A stretch of DNA of 64,000 nt from Aplectana chamaeleonis. Lineage: Eukaryota > Nematoda > Chromadorea > Rhabditida > Cosmocercidae. The position numbers and the translations under genes were made by a program. Numbering within the stretch: the stretch's first letter is position 1; the number at the start of each line of letters is the position of its first letter. The stretch lies in the NCBI GenBank assembly GCA_029168955.1, contig JAPDOI010000066.1:2248001-2312000 (forward strand), given 5' to 3'. Of this stretch, positions 56,710 to 64,000 are shown piece by piece. Below the pieces are notes generated by a model that saw nothing but the letters and a program-made list of their open reading frames with translations, had not been told where the DNA came from and did no database searches.

Positions 56710-57781
56710 TCTTTTCCCCTTCCAGCCTCATAATCCTACGTTTTTTTACGCGCCGTAGCTCAACGTTGTGGTATACTGAGCTCATATATGAAATTCAGCC
56801 TGGAAAATGGAAATCGATATTCAGCGCGAACGATGCCTTTGAGCTTTCGAGCTCACAACTTTGTTATTTATGAACCGATTCGGCTCAAATTTTGTCAGGA
56901 GGAGTCTTATGTACACTGTCACTTATGTCCAGGTGGAGATCTTCAGAAATTCAGTTTTGAGCATTCTGTCGACTACTTTATAAAAATATAAGCGATATCC
57001 GGAATTTTTTGGATACCAGCTACAGCGGCCTTGAAAAGAGGAGATGAGCCTAAATCCTGTCGAGAGCACAGCAACAGCAGTGGCTTAGAGGGATTTCGTA
57101 ATTGGAGACTATTTGTATCCTAGTTCTTTCTCGTGTTGGGATCAACTCGGAGCCCGCATACTCCGCCTCATTTATAATAATAAGGAATCCACGCTCAGCA
57201 ACAGGGCGCTGATTCATTCGATCGATAGCCACCTTCTCTTCGTTTTCCTGCGCTCAAATACTTCCGCCAAGCAGGGTTTGCGGCATCCTACTTGAACTAT
57301 ACAGACCACATTTGTCTAACAACGAAATATGAATGAATAATTACACTCTCATTTCTAGCTTCACGCTATATAACAGCCTTTCAAGGAGAAGGCAAGATCG
57401 AGAACAGTCGCCGAGTAAAAGAAGAGTTCTTGAAATTCTATCATGGACTCAACAGCAGTCTGGTTAGTGGCTTCTTTTCTGTCTTCACTAATTGGACATT
57501 CCTAGCTTAACCCCTTCATTCTTTCTTTCTGAGTCTACGAAAGTTATAGAAGTGGAGCATTTTGCTCGAGAACGTGATTTTGAACCGCACCTGTGTGATG
57601 GAAGATGAGCCTGGAAAGTACGTATACACGGAAGGAAACGCGTTCGTGAATAATCTCTTTAAAAAAATATGTAACTGCGTTCATGATTATCCGATCTTTT
57701 AGTGAATTCGTAGAGAGCATGAGACGATCCGAAATGGTGAGACGTGTCCTGGAGGATACCGACAGTGCCTTGAAAAACGCT

Positions 57782-58605
57782 GTAAGTTGATGGAGAATTA
57801 AAATTGTAAATCAGCTAAGAGTTTTCAAAGGAAATATTTTTTGTGAGAAAATAGCCTCACAAAGGCTTCGTTCGCGCGAACTTTTTGAGTTCGCTTCTCA
57901 TCATGAACGTAAGTAATTCAGAAATAGCATCCTCAAAATTGAGACTATGACTGCCGGCACGAGCACGAACAAGCAAACTTAGGATTCGATTTAACGAGGG
58001 TAGTCAGCGTGTTAATGACAAGTGCACTTCTCTTTCAACGCAACTGACGACAATTCCAATCCCCAACCATTCCGTCCCACAATGAGCGGCTATTTCTCAA
58101 CTGAATTCAGAAGCGAAACTTTGTAAGTTTATACAATTCAATAGGGGGCTGAAATTATGCTGGAATACGAGGGGCCAAGGTTCTCACTAGCGATGCTTTT
58201 AACAACGATGTCAACCCCTTTTCTCGCTCCTATTTAATTTTTGTCTTCACTATTTCTCAACTGCAATTTTTAGATAAAAAACAAGGTGCGCAGTTTGCAT
58301 GCGGCGCGATCAGCATCAGGTTGGCAGGTGGAAAACGTCGCATGGAAGTATCTTGTATCATTTCTAAATGAATGACTGATTTCGAGACATTGAATGAATG
58401 TCAGTGCATAGTCCAATTTTTTCGAGTTGGCGCAGGCGTTCAAATTGGGACGCTGAAATTATGTGAGTCGAAGAAGTACTGAGAGATAAAGAAGACGTGA
58501 GTAATCTCTCCAACTGTGACACATCGCGACGTAGTAATTTATACGAAATTCAACAATAATATGTGACAGGTAACATAAAAATCATGGTGAAGCGGCGAAA
58601 CGTAA
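57782..58605. other. Expected place of exon 5; nothing found
   Basis: I searched both strands by eye for YGCxARSF / CVISL coding sequence and found none. The sequence is AT-rich with no element ends. Confidence 0.4.
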
Positions 58606-59044
58606 TTAAAGGCAGTGTACAAACTCGTCAACTTAATTGCGATAACTACGGAATTAGAATGGTATAGCACAGAACACAATGCCTACCCATTTTGAAGCGT
58701 CAAAAAAGAACCACAATGACGCTACACGAGTGAGAATTCGGCCCCGTCCTGTATCTGCCCGCCCCTGTATTTGCGTCCTCCTCCTAAACAATGGTGCTGG
58801 GCCATTGCCACAGTCAGCGACGTTTGTGGGTGGTGGAATAGGTACAAAAGGTAAACCACACCCATCGACGACGGTGGAAACCTGTTTCGGAGGACGCAAA
58901 TACAGGGGGCGGGCAGTTACAGGGGAGGAGCCAACGTCTCACTTGTAAAGCGTCATTGTGGGTAGTTTTTGACGATTCAAAGTGCGCAAGCGTTGTTTTC
59001 TGAGCCATGCCATTCTATTTCCGTAGTTACCTCAATTACTTTTA
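58606..59044. mobile_element. Palindromic MITE with TTAA-type start
   Basis: TTAAAGGCAGTGTACAAACTC at 58606 opens the element. Strong inverted arms follow at 58633-58775 and 58900-59038 (GATAACTACGGAATTAGAATG and its near complement; CCTGTATTTGCGTCCTCC and GGAGGACGCAAATACAGG). The right edge CTTTTAAG is a weak match to a TTAA terminus. Related half-copy at 55747-55960. Confidence 0.7.
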
Positions 59045-59069
59045 AGAGCGCGTATCCTGCCTTGAAACC

Positions 59070-60040
59070 TCTGACAAGGGAACCACAATAAGTCATAGTG
59101 ACCATTCCAAATGAAATGTACATTTCTAGAACCAATTTCGAGCGAAAAGTCCGAATATGCCCATCGCAGCTGGCTAGACCCACTCTAAAAAAAGTTATAG
59201 GCATTTTTGCTCTGATTTTCGTACCTATTGTACCCTCCAAAAAGAGCATTATTTCCCGGAAAATCCGGAAACGGACCTCATAATCGTGTTCAGCGCCCGA
59301 AACTACCCCACCAAGCAAAGTTAGGTTGGAGGAACGTTTCCCGAACATTGCGCAGACTAACAGCGTTTTGGCCTTCTACGGATTTTCGGTTGGGCGTTTA
59401 TTTATACCAATTAGAGGACTCTCGAAGCGTTTTGAAAAATATTCCAGATTTGACTAAAAATTCGCGCTGGGGAAGGGTTATTGGGGGTGCTGATCACGAA
59501 TCTGAAGTTTATTTAACAATTCCCTGGAGTTTTCGACTGTATTCGTTCACCGATTCCCATAGGGGGAGAATTTGATGGCAAATCGCGACTTTTGACGATT
59601 TCCGGAGTGCTTCTATAGAATATGCTCAAGTTAATTCTCTGGGGGTTATTTGGAGTGCTGAACACGAATCTGATGTCGGTTTATTGGTTTTTGGCAGCTT
59701 ACGGTAGATTACGGTGGGTATACGGTAGTTTGGCCAGTCTCAGATTTGTCTCAGTTCCTATGTGGGGGTTATTTGGGGTGCTGAATACGAATTCGATGTC
59801 CATTTGTTGATTATCGGAATATTGAGGCAGGTTTTGCCTCCTAAATGGCATGCTACCTACCGTAAGGTACCCTTACCTTGCCGCAAAGCTTTGAAAAACG
59901 CTCATAACTTTTTTCAGAGCGGGTCTAGGCAGCTGCGATGAGCATATTCGGACTTTGCGTCCGACAACGGTTCTAGAAAAGTACATTTTATTTGGAATGG
60001 TCACTATGACTTATTGTGGTTCCCTTGTCGGACTAAGTGT
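59070..60040. mobile_element. Element with inverted arms and internal degenerate repeats
   Basis: Arms 59070-59210 and 59895-60035 are inverted complements (CTGACAAGGGAACCACAATAA; GAAAAGTCCGAATATGC-type). The interior carries four diverged copies of a GATTCGTGTTCAGCACCCCA motif at about 59284 (plus) and 59480, 59645 and 59770 (minus), shared with 14634-15264. A run of GTATACGGTAG/TTACGGTA motifs lies at 59700-59735. No coding frame. Confidence 0.65.
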
Positions 60041-60327
60041 AACACAAGCGTGAAGGTATCATACTTCACAAGAATTTCATCGAGAAAACGACCACCGACA
60101 TTGAAAACAATTATGCTGGAATTTTTTATGTTAGTTTGAGACCCTTCATCTTTAAAATTTTTATCTATAACTTCATTTTACCATTTACGGCTCCTTTAGG
60201 CGTTCAAAAAATGCAATAGCATACACGCAAAGAACAAGGATACAAAGAAAATAAACGAGAAACTCACACCAAATCCAAGACTGGTTGTCAGCGAGGGGGT
60301 AGAAAACACTAAACACTCTTTCAGGTG

Positions 60328-60819
60328 TTAAAGGCAGTGTTCACAATGATTTCCGTCCCCGAGTTTTTCACATAAAACAATGCGTTGGCCCCTAAGTGTT
60401 ACCAAAATTACGAAGAAACGGCAATAAACGCATTAAAACGTCGTATTTCAGTGACAGTATTCTATAACATGGACTAGTTGTCCGGTTGGATAAACACGTT
60501 CATGGTGGTTGTCACCAGTGGAAAATTGGATCAATCCAAGATAGAAGAATATTTCATGCAAATCAGGATTAGCTAGGGCCATAAGTAAAAAACGGAGCAA
60601 TAGAGATTAGAGAATTGCAAGGGACAGGTCCACAAAAGATTTCATTGTCACAGCAAACACTTCCTGTGATACTTAAGAGGCGGGGTGATACTTAAGGATT
60701 TCGTGTACTTCTGGTGCGTTTTTCTCAATTTCTACGCCATTTTAGTTCTACCCGGAGGCCAATTAATCAATATAGCAAATAATCTCAAAATTGATGATTA
60801 ACGTGAACACTGCCTTTAA
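60328..60819. mobile_element. TTAA-family MITE, best-preserved copy
   Basis: The ends TTAAAGGCAGTGTTCACAAT and the complement of TTAAAGGCAGTGTTCACGTT bound 492 bp. The interior aligns with 44882-45340 across its length. The two copies probably derive from one recent source. No coding frame. Confidence 0.85.
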
Positions 60820-61378
60820 GGGTTAGCGAGCAAGACAGACGACAATAACGATCATGTTGGACCCACCCAGGCCGTTCACATTCAAGAATGAGAATGACCA
60901 TGGTAACTCTCAAAACAGGTAGGGGACCATGAGGATAGGCTCGGCATCAAGTGATGAATCTCATCACATTCCAGAGCTCTCCTTTGCTTTTATTTCAAGC
61001 GCAGCCGCTGAATTTTTTTTCGCTTCTTGATCATTCTTTGGAGCGGGTCACAGACTGTTGGGGAAGCACCAACACATCGGACAAGGGTGCGTTTTCACAG
61101 CTATGCTTCGTTTTTCGATGTGACGAGTAAGACAACCGTTGTTAAAACAGGAGACCGGATTTGTGAGCGACCTCAGATGTTCACCTAGATGTGCCCTCAC
61201 TAGGCACCACACCGAAGATAAAGTGCAGTTTTGAAAAAAGATCTACTGGGGTTTGTAGAGGAGATAAAAAAATCATTTCAATTTTCTAAAATTTCACTTA
61301 ATCCTCATGCGTAGATCAAAAGCGACCAAAACTGGATTACAGTAGGTGAAATGCCATTCAGTGCACACTAACCTAACA
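60820..61378. other. No gene recognised
   Basis: Mixed-composition spacer between two MITEs. No exon, RNA or element ends seen. Confidence 0.35.
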
Positions 61379-61780
61379 TACCGTATTTCCTGTAATTGAA
61401 ACCCCGGGTGTACTATTTTTCAACATCCTGCAAAAATGGGGTCTAATTAGAGGGAGGGGTTGAAATAGAGGGGGATGCTCTAATTTTCAACCAAGAAATC
61501 AAGAGTCAATATAGGCAAACCAAGGTGGAACAATAATGAACTATTCGGCAAAAAATAAATGATCAATAAAGTTACTGTTTAAGTTCCAAGTCCTCCTCAA
61601 GATCAATCTCTTCGAAAATGTCAACAACGGTTTGGGTGTCCACTCACGTCCGGTAGGAATGGGTCTCCAGTGTCTTTTCGGCTGAAGGGGAGCTCTGATA
61701 CAATCGGGTGTTCTATTTTTCAACCTCCACCGAAAAGGGAGTTCAATTAGAGGGGGTGTTCAATAACGGTAAATACGGTA
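61379..61780. mobile_element. MITE with TACCGTATTT ends
   Basis: The left end TACCGTATTTCCTGTAATTGAA and right end (complement of TACCGTATTTACCGTTATTGAA) are inverted, with TA outermost at both edges. GTTCTATTTTTCAACCTCC / GTACTATTTTTCAACATCC and AATTAGAGGG motifs repeat inside. A 60-codon frame at 61723-61541 (minus) may be a transposase scrap, but I cannot identify it. A Tc1/mariner/pogo-type affiliation is inferred from the TA and termini. Confidence 0.65.
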
Positions 61781-64000
61781 ATTAGCCACGCACGTCGATC
61801 TATATGCAAAATATGAAATCGCGGCGATCAGCGATTGAACTTAATCCCAGGAAACATCTGGAAACCGCAGATTAGACGGTCTTCTCCAAGTTATTCCAGT
61901 CTTCATTTCGCAACTGTGTCACAACTCTGAAGTTTTCGATAATGTTACGGGCAGGTTAAAATGCTAAAGTCATGTTTCGATGAGCCTATGAGCTTACAGA
62001 AACTTGCCGTTTAGTTATCGTTAGTTACAAATAGCGCTATTCAGCAGGCAACGCAGTAGACGTCGGAAGCGTGACAAATATTTTCAGGAACAACTAACTG
62101 AAATGCTTTTGCAACCTCTTCCTTTATTGATCAGTTTCATCGTTTTCCACCCTTCACTTTGCTCGTGCGTTACACATCCTTTCTCAATTTTTTCCTCCAC
62201 TGCTTATCAAATTTCTTGTTAGAAACCTGTTATTGTTTGCGTAAATTTCGAGACAAAGTAGCAAGCACGAGTAAAAAAAAATATAGCAGCATGTTCAGAA
62301 GTCAGATTTTGACGGTTTTGTGGCATTTGATTAACAGAAATCTCAAATATGTATACAAAACTATTAGCAATACAGGCATATTGGACTGCCTCGTTGGCCT
62401 TGTGGCCACATTATATAAGCAACATCCCATTTATGCTTCTTCCCTTTAGGTGAACGTGAAAAAATGTAAGAGACCTAGGACAAAAAAAGATAGCAAAATA
62501 AGAACCCCTTCTGGAACCCGTGCTAGGTACCTAAGACACCGTGCGCTCTCAAAATGACTCAATTCTTAGACACAATCTCTAGATTGGGGCTAGCTGAGAT
62601 CATCAATGAGACTCTAAAAATGCGCTCCCAGTGTTATGGCCACCCAAAAATGATTTTGGGAATGATAATCTAGCACGTCTGGGTCGATAATCCGTGCGGA
62701 TGTCGAACAACTTTGAAAAGAATAACAGCGATAGCTCTACTGGAAAATTATGTGATAGTTTTCTAACCGGTAATATTATATTATACTTATGATATAGTAA
62801 TTAACTGATGATATTGCTTTATATTAGATAGACAATCTGAATATCCTTATCAAAAAAGATTTCGCATGAAGATTAGAGTTACTACAGTACATTTCTTGTA
62901 CCTTATGGCTATTTTGGTTTTACAAAGAAGTTTTCGGGCGATATTTTAAGCTTTCATGCTTCGCAGAAAGGTTTGGAGTAGTTTTCTACGACCTTCGTGG
63001 CGAACGAACGATGTTTCTAAGTGATAAAATAACGGAATTAGTAAAAGATCGAAGTTGTTCATTCACTGCCACAAAATCCCCTTTCGGAAGAAGATGATGG
63101 AGCAGTCGTAGGATATACGAGGAACAGAGAGCCGTGCTCACAGCTACAGCCAAGGTTTATTCCCAAAGTAGCCGGAGTACACGTCAGCGGATGGAGAAGA
63201 TGTGAATTGCATGTTCTACAAAATACTGCGTAATACCGTAGCAATCACACTTCTAAGCAAACTTCCGCTCTCCTGTGACTATGTTAATTCAAATGGGCGC
63301 AAATGGTTAGCATCTGAATGAAGAATATACGTACGATGAAGCAATAATGTTCCAAGTCACAGTTTAAAACAGCTTTTGGTGATTAAATGAGATGGGTTAA
63401 TTTTTACTAAGTTGATGCTGAATTAACTAAGGTTTCTTGAAAAAGAATTTTGCTATCTATTCAGTTGATTTGACAAGGCGTGATATAGAACTCGACTTCT
63501 CCCTTTAAACAAAGCTCCTTTTTTGCCCGTAAAACTTGTTCTTTTTAGAAATTTGCATTCGAATAAAGAGTGTGGTAGCAGTAGAGAATGTTTACACTAT
63601 GTAACACAATTTTTGTTCCTGGCTTCTAAGTGTTATATTTCAATTGCTTTTGTCCAAAGTATGTAAAAAATCACTTCATTGAGAACAATTTTCGCTTACA
63701 CTACAACAGCACGAAGAAAACCCTTTTTTTTGCGAAAATAGAAAGATTTCTATTCTTTTTCGGCATTATGAACGGGTAGAAACAAAAAATGCACAATTCA
63801 TCTTCACAATTATTTATTACTTTATCGAACAACCGATTCTAAGTTTTTTTTTCAGTTTTTGAAAACAAAATCAATACTTTGCAAGGTAAATATTGCTGAT
63901 TAGTGGTTTGTTTTAACTTTACAACTAACAAAATTGGCGTCTCAAATTTATCGCATTAAGAAAAAATTTTTAGAATCAAAGTTTGTAAAAAAATTGCTAT
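61781..64000. other. AT-rich DNA, no recognisable gene
   Basis: 2.2 kb with rising AT content and many A/T runs. A 96-codon open frame at 62159-62449 (+) has no start context, splice support or known motif. No repeats with clear ends and no RNA genes were found. Confidence 0.4.

Larger units (their letters stand above)
55507..57781 (+). pseudogene. Five-exon family copy with exons 1-4, exon 5 not found
   Basis: Exon 1 is 55507-55549 (MFQILLIIMAKVHA, donor GTAATG), exon 2 is 57359-57462 (after TTTCTAG, ENSRRVKEEFLKFY, donor GTTAGT), exon 3 is 57550-57617 (after TATAG, donor GTACGT) and exon 4 is 57703-57781 (79 nt, after TTTTAG, EFVESMRRSEMV, donor GTAAGT). All junctions keep frame, giving 98 codons. 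Exon 2 lacks the first dozen residues seen in the complete copies, and exon 3 is 68 nt instead of 164-176. Intron 1 is 1.8 kb and holds two MITEs. No YGCxARSF exon follows within the window. It is probably a decaying duplicate, although a distant exon 5 cannot be excluded. Confidence 0.55.

Noticed and set aside
62159..62449. 96-codon plus-strand frame as a gene
   Set aside because: No known motif, no convincing start and no splice partners.

Overview
This window is nuclear DNA of a eukaryote, most likely a clade V parasitic nematode such as a hookworm (Ancylostoma/Necator type). Nothing prokaryotic is present: there are no operons and no ribosome-binding sites. The clearest genes have four or five short exons with small GT..AG introns of about 63-112 bases and TTTCAG-type acceptors, the nematode style. 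Mobile DNA points the same way: an RTE-type LINE, mariner elements (one recalling the hookworm mariner 'bandit'), hAT remnants and very dense palindromic MITEs. The species name is inference.

Layout. 1-17.3 kb: MITEs and long inverted repeats, a partial member (4584-5278, +) and an apparently intact member (9468-8601, -) of an unrecognised secreted-protein gene family, an RTE scrap (5.9-6.3 kb), a short mariner inserted in a palindrome (10.0-11.6 kb) and a hAT remnant (13.8-14.6 kb). 17.3-18.0 kb: a palindrome that abuts a satellite. 18.0-32.6 kb: one 14.6-kb array of a 42-bp monomer with higher-order repeats of 240 and 546 bp and kilobase-scale duplications. 32.7-33.1 kb: a (CA)n tract. 33-45 kb: MITEs, possible exons, and an RTE copy whose reverse-transcriptase part is inverted (43.0-44.1 kb). 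45.5-54.2 kb (-): a second complete five-exon family member whose introns 3 and 4 are full of transposons, including a near-intact mariner (48.6-49.9 kb) and a hAT MITE nested in a palindromic MITE. 55.5-57.8 kb (+): a further copy with exons 1-4 only. 58-64 kb: more palindromic MITEs, then AT-rich DNA without recognisable genes.

How it fits together. The only genes I can support as host genes are the copies of this one small family. Exons have conserved boundaries, phases and even lengths (exon 1 is 43 nt in three copies, exon 4 is 79 nt in four). The proteins begin MFQILL (probable short signal peptide) and end in a conserved YGCxARSF...C[VL]ISL domain. Nearly everything else is repeat-derived. 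Several one-base differences in homopolymers, in the mariner and in the satellite, may be sequencing errors rather than decay.
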